A DNA stretch of 64,000 nt from an uncultured Marinobacter sp. (GTDB taxonomy: Bacteria; Pseudomonadota; Gammaproteobacteria; Pseudomonadales; Oleiphilaceae), in contig NZ_CAJXKQ010000004.1 in the NCBI RefSeq assembly GCF_913055835.1, forward strand, positions 62,001 to 126,000, read 5' to 3'. A program made the translations under genes and the position numbers. Positions 44,632 through 55,192 of the stretch are shown here, in pieces (position 1 is the first letter of the stretch; each line of letters opens with the position of its first letter). A model generated the notes under the pieces. It ran no database searches and had not been told where the DNA came from. It saw nothing but the letters and a program-made list of their open reading frames with translations.

Positions 44632-44833
44632 ATCATTCAGTTCCGGGACATAATTCCAGAGTAGTTGACCAGATCGTAAAGCCAGTAACGGTCTTTGAAG
44701 CAATGCCGGCGCTCACACTGCCTTACCTGCAAGATCCGACCCGGTTTCCCATAGCATGGCCTGGCAATTGCTTGTTTTTATTCAAGTACAGGACAACGCT
44801 CCTGGTGTAGCAGACAACAACAACGACACTGCC

Positions 44834-45799
44834 ATGAATCAACGCAACGTACCGTTTCTCAGCAACGTAGGCGTGCAATCGCCCGATTTCGAGGAGGCGC
44901 GGCATTTCATCAATTCCCGGATTGACGACCGGGATGTTCGCCCGATGTCCTCAAGCGGTCACAGCAAGAATATACTGACCTGGCAACCCCTGGACCGCTC
45001 TACCCTGTTTGGCGCCCGCTGGTCGGAAAAGGTACACATCCAGTCCGAACCTCAAACCACTTTTCACGCCATTCTGGTGCTGGAAGGCTGCATTCATTGC
45101 AAAGTCAGTAACATCAACGTCACCGCCGGTGGACTTCTGCTCATTGCTCCGGGCCAACAAGCGGACCTGATCTGGGAAAAATCCACCCGTTCGGTGGTAA
45201 TCAACCTGTCCCGCCAGGCACTAGTGGATCATCTTGGCATTCCGTGCCTGGAAGTGCTCGGCAACACCTCTGCCGTACTGAGGCCAGAGGAGCAGGATGC
45301 CCGCCTTATCCGCCAGGGCATTGAATGCATTGCGCAACAGCACGATATTTGCCAGGGCAACCTGGATATCGCCCTTCAGAGACAGTGGCAGAGCCTTTTG
45401 CTGACCCATTTCTCGAAATGCATTCTGCAGGCATCCCGGATCAATCCGACCATCCTGCCGGCCAAGGTGCGACTGGTGACCGAATGGATACAGGCCCACC
45501 TCCGGCAGCCCATCTCGGTGGCTGATCTGGTGAATGTCTCCGGTAGCAGTCGACGCTCCATAGAGTCCGGGTTCCGCACCTACCTGAACACAACTCCGGC
45601 CAGGTACATTCTTTGCCACAAGCTCAAAGGGGTTCGTGATCTGTTGCTTTCCAATGCTGAGATCAGCGTCGGCGATGCAGCCTACGCTTTCGGCTTTCAG
45701 CACCTGAGCCACTTTACCCGGCACTATCAGGACGCGTTTGGAGAGCTACCGTCTGAAACGGTTCGCCAACGCCAGAAGAGTCGGGTTATCCTCCAATAA
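44834..45799 (+). CDS. AraC-family transcriptional regulator
   Basis: A 321-residue regulator: an N-terminal AraC_binding_2-like domain (about 30-190; TFHAILVLEGCIHCKVSNINVTAGGLLLIAPG) and a C-terminal double helix-turn-helix (about 220-315; ISVADLVNVSGSSRRSIESGFRTYLNTTPARYI, GDAAYAFGFQHLSHFTRHYQDAFGELPSE). It resembles XylS/BenR and AlkS-type activators in plan. The inducer is unknown; candidate targets are the divergent cytochrome and the neighbouring sulfatase-porin genes. ATG 44834 is used; the leader contains ACAACAACAAC (44814-44824), like the dmpR leader. Confidence 0.87.
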   Translation: MNQRNVPFLSNVGVQSPDFEEARHFINSRIDDRDVRPMSSSGHSKNILTWQPLDRSTLFGARWSEKVHIQSEPQTTFHAILVLEGCIHCKVSNINVTAGGLLLIAPGQQADLIWEKSTRSVVINLSRQALVDHLGIPCLEVLGNTSAVLRPEEQDARLIRQGIECIAQQHDICQGNLDIALQRQWQSLLLTHFSKCILQASRINPTILPAKVRLVTEWIQAHLRQPISVADLVNVSGSSRRSIESGFRTYLNTTPARYILCHKLKGVRDLLLSNAEISVGDAAYAFGFQHLSHFTRHYQDAFGELPSETVRQRQKSRVILQ

Positions 45800-45831
45800 A
45801 AAGGCCCGGTCTCAGACGAACTGAGCCGGGC
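45797..45831 (-). terminator. Terminator behind the porin gene
   Basis: GCCCGG-CTCAG pairs with CTGAG(A)CCGGGC with one bulge; on the minus strand it is followed by CTTTTTATT. It sits between the convergent AraC and porin genes and acts mainly on the porin side. Confidence 0.8.
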
Positions 45832-45846
45832 AACACGCTCGCAGAG

Positions 45847-46872
45847 TCAAAAGGTTACGTTAAAACCAACCGCATAATTCGTGTCGATGACTTTCACGCC
45901 CTGAACCACTGCCGGTTCGTCATACTGGCCGGTTTCCGCCCAGACTTTCAGTGCCGGGGACAGTCGCTGCTCGACTTTCAGGGTGTATACGGAATTATCC
46001 GCGGCATCATAATCATGATTCTTTTCCTTGAATCCCAGGGCAATGCCCGCCCCGTTATCTGCCTGGTAGTAGGCTGAAACACCGTAGGCGTCATAATCCG
46101 CCTTGCCTTCCGGGGCCAGCGGGTAGGGAGAATCGCGGTTATTTTCCCAGGTCGCCCCCAGCGTGAGGCCGCCGATCTTGTAGCTGGCTCCCGCCGCAGT
46201 AATCAGATAATCATCGGTGGCAAATGGCGGCAGCTGATTCTGCATCAGCAGCGTCGTTCCGATGGCGACGCTGAGATCGCCGCTCCTGTGCACCAACCGT
46301 ATCGAACGACCATCCACATTCTCATCATTGCTGTCGTTCAGGGTAATCGCCGCCACGACCGCCTTGGTGTTCAGGAACCAGGGTGTGTGGTAGGCAAAGG
46401 TGCCTGAGGTCCGGTCCGGCTGGGCAAAGATGCCATCCGGGTTCAAATCGGCGTGGGATTCGTTGTATTCATAGTGATTGATCGGGCCATAAATATCGCG
46501 CCACTGGCCGCTGGTGCCTCGGGGCGCCACCACGAACATGCCGTATCGGGTAGGAAGCCAGAACTTGGCCTCTTTTACATGGATATCGGCCTCACCATCA
46601 CGCCCGGTCGACGGATCGTCCGCGCTGTTGGCGGCGCCAGCCAGGTCCACCTCTACGGCATAGTTGAGGTTCAGTTTCTCTTGCAGAGCGACTTTGCCCT
46701 GCAGCCCAAGCTCGATTTCGAAGGCATCCGCCTCGGCATCTTCGCCCTCGACTTTCAGCGCCCCGGCACTCAGGAAGCCATAGAAATCCGGTTTTTCCAG
46801 TTCGACCGCCATCGCCTGCGTTGCCACTGCTGCGGAAACCGCAGCAGCCAGAAAAGTTTTCATCAGTTTCAT
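45847..46872 (-). CDS. Outer-membrane porin
   Basis: A 341-residue protein with signal peptide (MKTFLAAAVSAAVATQAMAVE) and a general-porin pattern: FYGFLSAGALKVEGEDAEADAFEIELG, alternating hydrophobic strands, and C-terminal NYAVGFNVTF ending in Phe, the outer-membrane sorting signal. The many Asp/Glu suggest a negatively charged channel. It lies 33 bases behind the sulfatase gene with AGGAG before its start, so sulfatase and porin form an operon, suggesting uptake of sulfate esters or release products. Confidence 0.87.
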   Translation of the reverse strand: MKLMKTFLAAAVSAAVATQAMAVELEKPDFYGFLSAGALKVEGEDAEADAFEIELGLQGKVALQEKLNLNYAVEVDLAGAANSADDPSTGRDGEADIHVKEAKFWLPTRYGMFVVAPRGTSGQWRDIYGPINHYEYNESHADLNPDGIFAQPDRTSGTFAYHTPWFLNTKAVVAAITLNDSNDENVDGRSIRLVHRSGDLSVAIGTTLLMQNQLPPFATDDYLITAAGASYKIGGLTLGATWENNRDSPYPLAPEGKADYDAYGVSAYYQADNGAGIALGFKEKNHDYDAADNSVYTLKVEQRLSPALKVWAETGQYDEPAVVQGVKVIDTNYAVGFNVTF

Positions 46873-46905
46873 CGGTTATCTCCTGCTCGGAAAGTTGGTT
46901 TGGGA

Positions 46906-48594
46906 TTACTCGACACACTTGCCATACAGACAGGTGGTGAAGCTGTAACCGACTTTCCTCATATCGGCAGGATCGGCCGGGAAGACGCCATTCCGTCGGA
47001 TGTAGTTATCCCATTCGGCTAGCAGTTCCTTGAGCTTTTCAGGATTCTTGTCGGACAGATCCGTGGTTTCGGTGGGATCATTGGCCAGGTCGAACAGTTG
47101 CCACTGGCCTGGGCCATAGGGCTCTTCCAGCAGCCGGATTTTCCAGTCACCCATGCGCACTGCAGAACGCCCGAACAGTTCCCAGCCAACCACACGATTC
47201 TCCGGGCCGTTACCGTTCAGGCCTGGCAGCATGGAAACGCCCTGGATCTCGAAGATGTCGCGGCCGTTGTAGGGACTGGTCGGCTGTTCAATGCCCGCCA
47301 GCTCCAGGAAGGTCGGCATCACGTCCATCACGTGGAAGAACTCGTTGCTGATTTTTCCTTGCGCATCGTCACCCGGCAGATTCAGGATGGCAGGCACGAC
47401 CAGGCCGCCCTGGGTTGGATAGCCTTTCCACATCGGCCACGGCGTGGCACTCACCTGTCCCCACTGCGCGCCGTACCAGATGTATGAATTCGGCCAGCCA
47501 ATGTTGTCGTAGCTGTTATCGTATTCGCTGGCGATCCATTCCTTGTTCTTCGGCAATACTTCCGGGCTGTTGCCATCGGCGCCATTGTCCGACATGAACA
47601 GGACAACGGTGTTGTCGAGCTCACCGGTACTCTCCAGATGGGCAAGGACGCGACCGATGTTCTCGTCCATGTTGTCGACCATGGCGGCGTACACTTCCAT
47701 CTTGCGCGCCTCAACCTTGCGCTGCTCGTCGGTCAGTTCGTCCCAGCTGGGCAGTTCATCAAAAGGCACGTTGGCTGCCAATTGGTGGCCCACCAGGCCC
47801 ATTTCCTTCATCTTGTCCAGGCGCTGCTGACGAATCGCCTCGTAGCCCTCGTCGTAACGGCCCTCGTACTTTTTGATATAGGAATCAGGAGCCTGCAGCG
47901 GCCAGTGGGGTGCGGTGAACGCGAGAAAACTGAAGAAGGGTTTGTCGCCGGCGGCGTCTATGTAGGAAATCACCTTGTCGGCGTAGAAGTCCGAGGAGAA
48001 AAAGCCCTCGGGCACCTCAACCTGCTTGCCGTCCTCGAGGTAAACCGCCTTCGGGTCGACCCCGATGATGGCCCGGCCATCGTCAAAGTGGCTGGCGCCG
48101 CCCTGCACCAGCACCCAGGAATGATCAAAACCGCGGGCAGCCGGACTGAGTTCTTCGGTCCGGCCCAGATGCCACTTACCGGCAATGGAGGTGCTGTAGC
48201 CATTGTCACGCAGAACTTCCGGCAGCGTGGCCACCAGATCATTCAGATAGCCTTCATAGCCCGGCTTGCCTTTCTGTTCCGCCGTCAGCAATTCGGCCAT
48301 GTTGCCAATGCCTGCCTGATGGTTATCGGTACCCGACAACAACATGGAACGGGTGGGAGAACAGGTCGGTGCGGTATGGAAATTGGTCATGCGGATGCCT
48401 TCGTCCGCAAGAGCATCAAGGCTCGGCGTTTCAATTTCGCCGCCGAACGCTCCAAGATCGGAATAGCCGAGGTCATCGGCCACAATCAGAAGAAAGTTGG
48501 GTTTTTCAGCCTGGGCTGCGGAGGCCAGTGTGGAGGCCGCCACAAGTCCAAGCGCCATACCCAACCGACGAAGCAGTGCATTGTTCTTGTACAT
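46906..48594 (-). CDS. Secreted arylsulfatase-type sulfatase
   Basis: The 562-residue enzyme has a signal peptide (LGMALGLVAASTLASAAQA) and the type I sulfatase core: PNFLLIVADDLGYSDLGAFGG (metal Asp pair), the active-site CSPTRSMLLSG (CxPxR, whose Cys is converted to formylglycine) and AGKWHLGR, VLFMSDNGAD. It is close to bacterial AtsA and would release sulfate from aryl or alkyl esters in the periplasm. A formylglycine-generating enzyme is not in the window. The final residues CLYGKCVE form a conserved Cys pair. Followed by the porin gene. Confidence 0.92.
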   Translation of the reverse strand: MYKNNALLRRLGMALGLVAASTLASAAQAEKPNFLLIVADDLGYSDLGAFGGEIETPSLDALADEGIRMTNFHTAPTCSPTRSMLLSGTDNHQAGIGNMAELLTAEQKGKPGYEGYLNDLVATLPEVLRDNGYSTSIAGKWHLGRTEELSPAARGFDHSWVLVQGGASHFDDGRAIIGVDPKAVYLEDGKQVEVPEGFFSSDFYADKVISYIDAAGDKPFFSFLAFTAPHWPLQAPDSYIKKYEGRYDEGYEAIRQQRLDKMKEMGLVGHQLAANVPFDELPSWDELTDEQRKVEARKMEVYAAMVDNMDENIGRVLAHLESTGELDNTVVLFMSDNGADGNSPEVLPKNKEWIASEYDNSYDNIGWPNSYIWYGAQWGQVSATPWPMWKGYPTQGGLVVPAILNLPGDDAQGKISNEFFHVMDVMPTFLELAGIEQPTSPYNGRDIFEIQGVSMLPGLNGNGPENRVVGWELFGRSAVRMGDWKIRLLEEPYGPGQWQLFDLANDPTETTDLSDKNPEKLKELLAEWDNYIRRNGVFPADPADMRKVGYSFTTCLYGKCVE

Positions 48595-48757
48595 ACTATG
48601 CCCTCAGTCAGATTCGTTGTTTTGCCACCCGTGTGGTGGGAACCATTCTGATGAGAGCCTGGAGGTAAGGGTTATCCCGTATGCGCAGGTGCTGTCATAT
48701 TTGCGCAACAAAGTGAAAGGTCGGAGGGAGGTTCCTGCAGGGAGTTTTCGTGTTACT

Positions 48758-48781
48758 CCCCGGCCGTGCTGACGACCGGGG
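48758..48781 (-). terminator. Possible weak terminator behind the formaldehyde dehydrogenase gene
   Basis: CCCCGG and CCGGGG are 12 bases apart, with a further CG/CG pairing. No T-run follows on the minus strand, so rho-independent action is doubtful. The remainder of the 201-base gap (48595-48795) shows nothing else clear. Confidence 0.3.
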
Positions 48782-48795
48782 TGTCTTGGCAAGAA

Positions 48796-50034
<1,239 letters not shown>

Positions 50035-50075
50035 TCATCTGATAGCTTGTAGAAATCGAACGAGGAGCAATTACG

Positions 50076-51398
50076 TTGCGTACGCTTTACTGGTTTACGC
50101 GGGACCTCCGCCTGCACGATAACGCCGCGCTGCTGGCCGCATCCAAGTCCGACATGCTGTCTTGCGTCTACGTGGTGGATCCACGCTGGTTCGCCCCCGG
50201 CTCCCTGCAAAGCAAGGCTATGGGCTACCACCGCTGGCGTTTTCTCTGGCAGAGCCTGATGGCCCTTGAAAGGAGCCTTCGGCCATTGGGGCAAAGACTC
50301 CACATTGCCTTTGGCGAGCCCGAGACAGTCATCCCGGAACTTGCTCTTGCTCACAACATTGAGCGCATTGTTCGGTCCCGCCAGCCGGGTACCCAGGAAG
50401 CCGGACAGTGGCGAGTCATCAAGGACAAGCTGCCCAAGACCCTGTTCCAGCAATTCGAGACACTCAGCCTGTTCACCGAGGGTTCCCTGCCAATGGCGCT
50501 GAGGGATTTGCCGGACACCTTTTCCCAATTCCGCAAGCAGGTGGAAAAAAACGGTGAACGCTGCTCCGAGTGCTTGCGAATCCGCACCCTGACGGCGCTC
50601 CCGCCACCGCCGGGCTTCCCGGAAGACAATCGTGGCGACTGCCCGCCGATACCGGAGCCGGTGCATCCGTTACAGTTCATGGGCGGTGAAACGGCTGGTC
50701 TGGAGCGACTGCGGGAATTTCTTTATGGCAACCACAGCATTGACCGATACAAGGAAACCCGGAACGCCCTGGATACCTGGGATGCCTCCTCCAAGCTCTC
50801 ACCCTGGCTCGCCAACGGCTGCCTGTCGGTCCGGGAAGTGGCCGAAACCATCACCGAATACGAAGCCAGTGAGACCAAAAACGAGTCCACATACTGGCTC
50901 TGGTTCGAGCTGCTCTGGCGCGAGTATTTCTTCTGGTACGCCCTGAAACACGGGGCCAATCTTTTCCGCCGGGATGGCGTCCAGCGCAAGCGTCGACACG
51001 GCACCTTCTATGGCCATCGTTTCAAGGCCTGGTGCCAGGGCAACACCGAATACCCGATCGTAAACGCGGCAATGAATCAGCTGCGGGAAACCGGTTACAT
51101 GAGCAATCGGGCCCGGCAGTTGGTGGCCAGCTGCTTCATCAATGAACTGGGTCTGGACTGGCGCTATGGAGCGGCATGGTTTGAGGAGCAGTTGATCGAC
51201 TATGATGTGGGAAGCAACTACGGCAACTGGCAATACTTGGCTGGCGTAGGGGCGGACCCGAGAGGCCTGCGGCAATTCAATCTGGAGAAACAGACGCAGC
51301 AGTACGATCCCACCGGCACCTTCATTGACCGCTGGGGCGGACACGCGGAACAGCCCGTAGGTTTACACACAGTGGATGCGGCAGACTGGCCCCTGTAG
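50076..51398 (+). CDS. DASH-type cryptochrome/photolyase
   Basis: A 440-residue flavoprotein: N-terminal photolyase fold (TLYWFTRDLRLHDNAAL) and C-terminal FAD domain with STYWLWFELLWREYFFWYALK and GNWQYLAGVGADPRG, both typical of the DASH branch. DASH proteins repair cyclobutane dimers in single-stranded DNA and may sense light. The start is TTG 50076, with GAGGAG upstream, giving MRTLYWFTRD. The following DUF6231-like gene starts 16 bases after its stop. Confidence 0.92.
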   Translation: MRTLYWFTRDLRLHDNAALLAASKSDMLSCVYVVDPRWFAPGSLQSKAMGYHRWRFLWQSLMALERSLRPLGQRLHIAFGEPETVIPELALAHNIERIVRSRQPGTQEAGQWRVIKDKLPKTLFQQFETLSLFTEGSLPMALRDLPDTFSQFRKQVEKNGERCSECLRIRTLTALPPPPGFPEDNRGDCPPIPEPVHPLQFMGGETAGLERLREFLYGNHSIDRYKETRNALDTWDASSKLSPWLANGCLSVREVAETITEYEASETKNESTYWLWFELLWREYFFWYALKHGANLFRRDGVQRKRRHGTFYGHRFKAWCQGNTEYPIVNAAMNQLRETGYMSNRARQLVASCFINELGLDWRYGAAWFEEQLIDYDVGSNYGNWQYLAGVGADPRGLRQFNLEKQTQQYDPTGTFIDRWGGHAEQPVGLHTVDAADWPL

Positions 51399-51414
51399 CA
51401 GAAGGCGACTAGCC

Positions 51415-51915
51415 ATGACGGATATGAAGGACAACGGCAACGCGGCACGGGAGACCCTGGCTCGCATCATCGATACCTGCTCACCGGCAAACTTGCTGAG
51501 CTGCGGCAGCCTGGCGAACGAAGTGTCGCGCATCTGGCAGAAACACCAGGAGGGTGTGGACGTACGCACCCTGGACACAATCGACCCCAATGCCAATCTG
51601 TTCATCGACCGGGTGGCCGATCTGGCACTGGTCACCGAGACGCTGGAACATCTGCCCCACGACGAAGGTGCCCTGCTGCTGGGTCAACTGAGGAACTACG
51701 GTACCCATCAGATTGCCGTTCTGGTGGGAGAGACTCCTGACTGGGCCTTTACCGATTTCATCGGCCTTGGCTTCAGACGCCATGCCGAACTGGAAAATGA
51801 TAACGGCGCACTCACGCTGTATACCTACAATCTGGATACTTACAACCACAAGCGGGCCTGGAACAATCCAGAGAACTGGGCCAATCCGGAAATGTGGGGC
51901 AAGGCATGGTGGTAG
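51415..51915 (+). CDS. DUF6231-like conserved protein
   Basis: A 166-residue acidic protein without membrane helices: RIIDTCSPANLLSCGSLANEV, LFIDRVADLALVTETLEHLPHDEGALLLGQLRNYG, and an Asn/Trp-rich C-terminus (WNNPENWANPEMWGKAWW). The central part is reminiscent of the methyltransferase-like DUF6231 family, but no SAM-binding glycine motif is seen. AAGG precedes the ATG at 51415. It overlaps the flavoprotein gene by 10 bases. Function unknown. Confidence 0.68.
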   Translation: MTDMKDNGNAARETLARIIDTCSPANLLSCGSLANEVSRIWQKHQEGVDVRTLDTIDPNANLFIDRVADLALVTETLEHLPHDEGALLLGQLRNYGTHQIAVLVGETPDWAFTDFIGLGFRRHAELENDNGALTLYTYNLDTYNHKRAWNNPENWANPEMWGKAWW

Positions 51916-53582
51916 CAAACGAGGGGGCAGAAAGCACGGCGGTGGGCAGTCCATCTTCCAGAAAACTCAAACCCAGTACAATCCGGATCGGCACCCGGTA
52001 CCGGGCCAACCGCCTGAAAGGCCCTTATGACGCTATCGTGATCGGCTCCGGCATTGGCGGCCTGACCACCGCCGCCTGCCTGGCCAAGGCGGGCAGGAAA
52101 GTCCTGGTACTCGAACAGCATTACACCGCCGGCGGCTATACCCACAGCTACGCCCGCAACGGTTACGAGTGGGACGTGGGCGTTCACTACATTGGCGATA
52201 TGGGTTCACCACATACCCTGGGCCGTCGCCTGTTCGACTACATCACCGACGGCAAGCTCGAATGGGCACCCATGGACGAGAACTACGACCGGTTCTTCCT
52301 GGGTGACAAGATCGTGAATCTGCGTGCCGGCAAGGAAGGGCTGCGGCTCTCGTTGCTCAACGCCTTCCCGGATGAGCAGGAGGCCATCGACCAGTATGTG
52401 AAACTGCTGGGCAAGGTGGCGGATGGCATGCAATGGTATACCCTCTCCAAGCTCACACCCGGGGTTCTGGGCCCGATCGTTCACAAGGGTCTGGATGTGG
52501 CCCTGCCGGACTGTTTCAACAAGACCACCTGGGAAGTCCTGAGCGAACTGACCGATAACCAGGAGTTGATCGGTGCCATCACCGGCCAGTGGGGTGATTG
52601 CGGTGTCACGCCCAGGCAATCCAGCTTTATGGTCCATGCGCTGATTGCCAAACACTACCTCTACGGCGGCTTTTACCCTGTTGGCGGAGCCTCTGAAATT
52701 GCGAAAACCATTATTCCGGTGATTCAAAAGCCCGGCGGTGAAGTATTCACCTACGCCGATGTTACCGACATCCTGGTGGAGAGCGGCAGGGCAACCGGCG
52801 TGCGAATGGCCGATGGCGAAGAGATCCGGGCGCCACTGGTTATCAGCAACGCCGGCGTCATTAATACTTTCGAGAAACTGCTGCCGGCCGAGGCCGCCGA
52901 ACAGGTAGGCTACAAGAGCAAACGCCGGCACATCATTCCCTCCATGCCCCACATTGGCCTGTACATCGGTCTGAAAGGCACGCCGGAAGAACTGGGGCTG
53001 CCCCGGACCAATTTCTGGATCTATCCCAGCGCCGATCACGACGGCAACGTGCAACAGTTCCTGGATGACCCGGAAACCACCGAGTTTCCGGTGGTGTATA
53101 TTTCCTTCCCGGCAGCCAAGGACCCGGATTACCAGAACCGCTGGCCGGGCACCTCCACCATCGAGATCGTGGCGCCAACCACCTGGGAGATGTTCGAGCC
53201 CTGGCAGGACACCACCTGGGGCAAGCGGGGCGAGGACTACGAAGACCTGAAACAGAAAATCACCGACCAGTTGCTGGAAGTGATGTACGAGAAACTGCCC
53301 CAGCTCCGGGGCAAAGTGGATTACGTGGAGACTTCCACGCCGCTTTCCACCGCCTGGTTCTGCCGCTATGGCCGGGGCGAGCTGTATGGCCTGGACCATA
53401 ATCCAGAGCGGTTCGAGCAGGACTGGCTGAAACCGAAAACCGACATTCCCGGTCTCTACCTCACCGGCCAGGATATCCTCACCTGTGGCGTGGTCGGCGC
53501 CATGATTGGCGGCCTGGTCAGCACCCTCGCCATTCAGGGCTGGCGGGGGGCCGGTCTGGCGAAACGTATTTTTGTGGGATAG
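51906..53582 (+). CDS. CrtI/retinol saturase-like FAD-dependent oxidoreductase
   Basis: The 558-residue protein has a Rossmann FAD motif (AIVIGSGIGGLTTAACLAKAGRKVLVLEQHYTAGGYTHSY in parts: IGSGIGGLTTA, LEQHYTAGG) and the C-terminal phytoene-desaturase motif LYLTGQDILTCGVVGAMIGGLVSTLA. Among CrtI-type enzymes it is closest in pattern to all-trans-retinol 13,14-reductases/saturases (WDVGVHYIGDMG). It would oxidise or reduce a long polyene or isoprenoid; no carotenoid genes are nearby. The start is ATG 51906, overlapping the previous gene; a GTG at 51894 is also in frame. Confidence 0.83.
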   Translation: MVVANEGAESTAVGSPSSRKLKPSTIRIGTRYRANRLKGPYDAIVIGSGIGGLTTAACLAKAGRKVLVLEQHYTAGGYTHSYARNGYEWDVGVHYIGDMGSPHTLGRRLFDYITDGKLEWAPMDENYDRFFLGDKIVNLRAGKEGLRLSLLNAFPDEQEAIDQYVKLLGKVADGMQWYTLSKLTPGVLGPIVHKGLDVALPDCFNKTTWEVLSELTDNQELIGAITGQWGDCGVTPRQSSFMVHALIAKHYLYGGFYPVGGASEIAKTIIPVIQKPGGEVFTYADVTDILVESGRATGVRMADGEEIRAPLVISNAGVINTFEKLLPAEAAEQVGYKSKRRHIIPSMPHIGLYIGLKGTPEELGLPRTNFWIYPSADHDGNVQQFLDDPETTEFPVVYISFPAAKDPDYQNRWPGTSTIEIVAPTTWEMFEPWQDTTWGKRGEDYEDLKQKITDQLLEVMYEKLPQLRGKVDYVETSTPLSTAWFCRYGRGELYGLDHNPERFEQDWLKPKTDIPGLYLTGQDILTCGVVGAMIGGLVSTLAIQGWRGAGLAKRIFVG

Positions 53583-53593
53583 CGACAGAAAAT

Positions 53594-53857
53594 ATGACCG
53601 TGTCTGAAAACTTTCAGGAACCCGAGCTCTCTCGAATTATCGAAATGGCCTGGGAAGATCGCACACCATTCGAGGCCATCGAGACGCTTTACGGATTACC
53701 GGAGAAGGACGTCATACGCCTGATGCGCCGGGAACTGAAGCCTGCCAGCTTCCGGCTCTGGCGCAAGCGGGTAACCGGTCGCAACACCAAGCACCGCCAG
53801 TTGCGGCCGGAAGGTGTCAGCCGCGGCTATTGCCCGACCCAGTACAAGCATCGTTAG
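53594..53857 (+). CDS. TIGR03643/DUF2805-family small protein
   Basis: An 87-residue basic protein beginning LSRIIEMAWEDRTPFEAIETLYGLPEKDVIRLMRRELKPASFRLWRKRVTGR, given here as its hallmarks MAWEDRTPFEAI, YGL and LWRKRV. The helix pattern looks like a short DNA-binding helix-turn-helix. Function unknown. It lies 11 bases behind the flavoprotein gene and is probably in the same unit. Confidence 0.78.
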   Translation: MTVSENFQEPELSRIIEMAWEDRTPFEAIETLYGLPEKDVIRLMRRELKPASFRLWRKRVTGRNTKHRQLRPEGVSRGYCPTQYKHR

Positions 53858-53931
53858 GCGCTTCGCCGTTGGCATTGCCGCCAAGGTTGCGAGATCATAG
53901 ACACTCAGCTAACAAGCAAGGATTCCATTCG

Positions 53932-54351
53932 ATGGCACTGTTCAACCAGAGAAACGCCCAAAAACAGCTGGACGCCGAAGCCAGCAAGGTTCATCGGGCG
54001 GACCTGGAAACACTGCTTGACCGTCAGCGCAGTATTGAAGAAAAGGTGAAAGGCAGCGGCAAACTGTCGCGTTTCAGTACCGACATCAAACTGATGTTTT
54101 CCATGATCCGCGATTACTGGTATGGCAATTACCGCAGCGTACCCTGGAAGACCGTCGCAGCGGTGGCCGGCGCACTGTTATACGTGATGAACCCGCTGGA
54201 TGTGATTCCGGACCTGATTTTCGGCTTCGGTCTGGTGGACGACGCGGGCGTTGTCGCCCTGTGCCTGAAACTGGTGGAGTCTGATATTCACCGCTATGCT
54301 GCCTGGAAAGAACAGCAGGAAGAACTGGAAAGAACCCCTGAGACGAATTGA
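53932..54351 (+). CDS. YkvA family (DUF1232) membrane protein
   Basis: A 139-residue protein with a charged N-terminal part (about 1-60) and the DUF1232 core YRSVPWKTVAAVAGALLYVMNPLDVIPDLIFGFGLVDDAGVVALCLKLV in parts: LLYVMNPLDVIPD and GLVDDAGV. DUF1232 proteins are found in many bacteria; the role is unclear. The ATG at 53932 follows CAAGGA; an upstream frame extension lacks similarity. The pomA gene follows after 68 bases. Confidence 0.85.
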   Translation: MALFNQRNAQKQLDAEASKVHRADLETLLDRQRSIEEKVKGSGKLSRFSTDIKLMFSMIRDYWYGNYRSVPWKTVAAVAGALLYVMNPLDVIPDLIFGFGLVDDAGVVALCLKLVESDIHRYAAWKEQQEELERTPETN

Positions 54352-54419
54352 TTAAATTCTGATCTGAAGGTAACCTCACATCCCTCATCAGAACAGCCCA
54401 AACCCAATCTGGAGATACC

Positions 54420-55190
54420 GTGGATTTCGCCACTCTTATCGGTCTTGTTGGCGCAATTTTGCTTATTGCCTCGGCAGTTATTCTTGGTGTCTCCCCGTCG
54501 GTTTTTATCAACCCGCCATCCCTGCTGATCGTTGTTGGCGGCACCATGCTGGTGGTTCTGGCGAAGTTCAGCTTTGCGCAATTTTTCGGAGCCTTCAAAG
54601 CAGCCGCCCGCGCCTTCAAGTTCAAGTTGCCGGAAACCCAGGCCAGCATCGAAGAGCTGGTTGAGATTGCCGGCATTGCCAGAAAGGAAGGGGTTCTGGG
54701 ACTGGAAGATCGCGAGGTAAGCAGCCCGTTTCTTGGCCAGGGCATTCAAATGCTGGTGGACGGACAGGACGGCAAAACCATCAAGGAGCTCCTGAACAAG
54801 GAGCGCCTGATGACTCTCGACCATAACCGCTCCGGTGCCAAAGTCTTTACCGCCATGGCGGACGTTGCACCTGCCATGGGCATGATCGGCACGCTTATTG
54901 GGCTGGTCCAGATGCTGTCAAACATGGAAGACCCGAAATCCATCGGTCCTGCCATGGCGGTTGCACTGCTCACCACGCTGTATGGCGCCATGATCGCCAC
55001 TATGATCGCGACCCCGATTGCCGATAAACTTTCTCTTCGCATGACCGAGGAAGCGCGCATGCAGTCGCTGTATATCGATGCCCTGGTTGCCATCCAGGAG
55101 GGCACTAACCCACGCATCATCGAGCAGATGCTCTCAAGCTACCTACCACCCAAGGAACGTGAAAAAGTGGCCGAAGCAGAAGGCGCGTAA
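54420..55190 (+). CDS. pomA: Flagellar stator subunit PomA (MotA family, sodium type)
   Basis: A 256-residue inner-membrane protein that tracks Vibrio PomA closely: DFATLIGLVGAILLIASAVILG, SLLIVVGGTMLVVLAKFSFAQFFGAFKAAARAF and GDVAPAMGMIGTLIGLVQMLSNMEDPKSIGPAMAVALLTTLYGA in parts (MADVAPAMGMIGTLIGLV). It forms the sodium-conducting stator with PomB. The start is GTG 54420 after GGAG. PomB starts two bases behind its stop. Confidence 0.93.
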   Translation: MDFATLIGLVGAILLIASAVILGVSPSVFINPPSLLIVVGGTMLVVLAKFSFAQFFGAFKAAARAFKFKLPETQASIEELVEIAGIARKEGVLGLEDREVSSPFLGQGIQMLVDGQDGKTIKELLNKERLMTLDHNRSGAKVFTAMADVAPAMGMIGTLIGLVQMLSNMEDPKSIGPAMAVALLTTLYGAMIATMIATPIADKLSLRMTEEARMQSLYIDALVAIQEGTNPRIIEQMLSSYLPPKEREKVAEAEGA

Positions 55191-55192
55191 TC

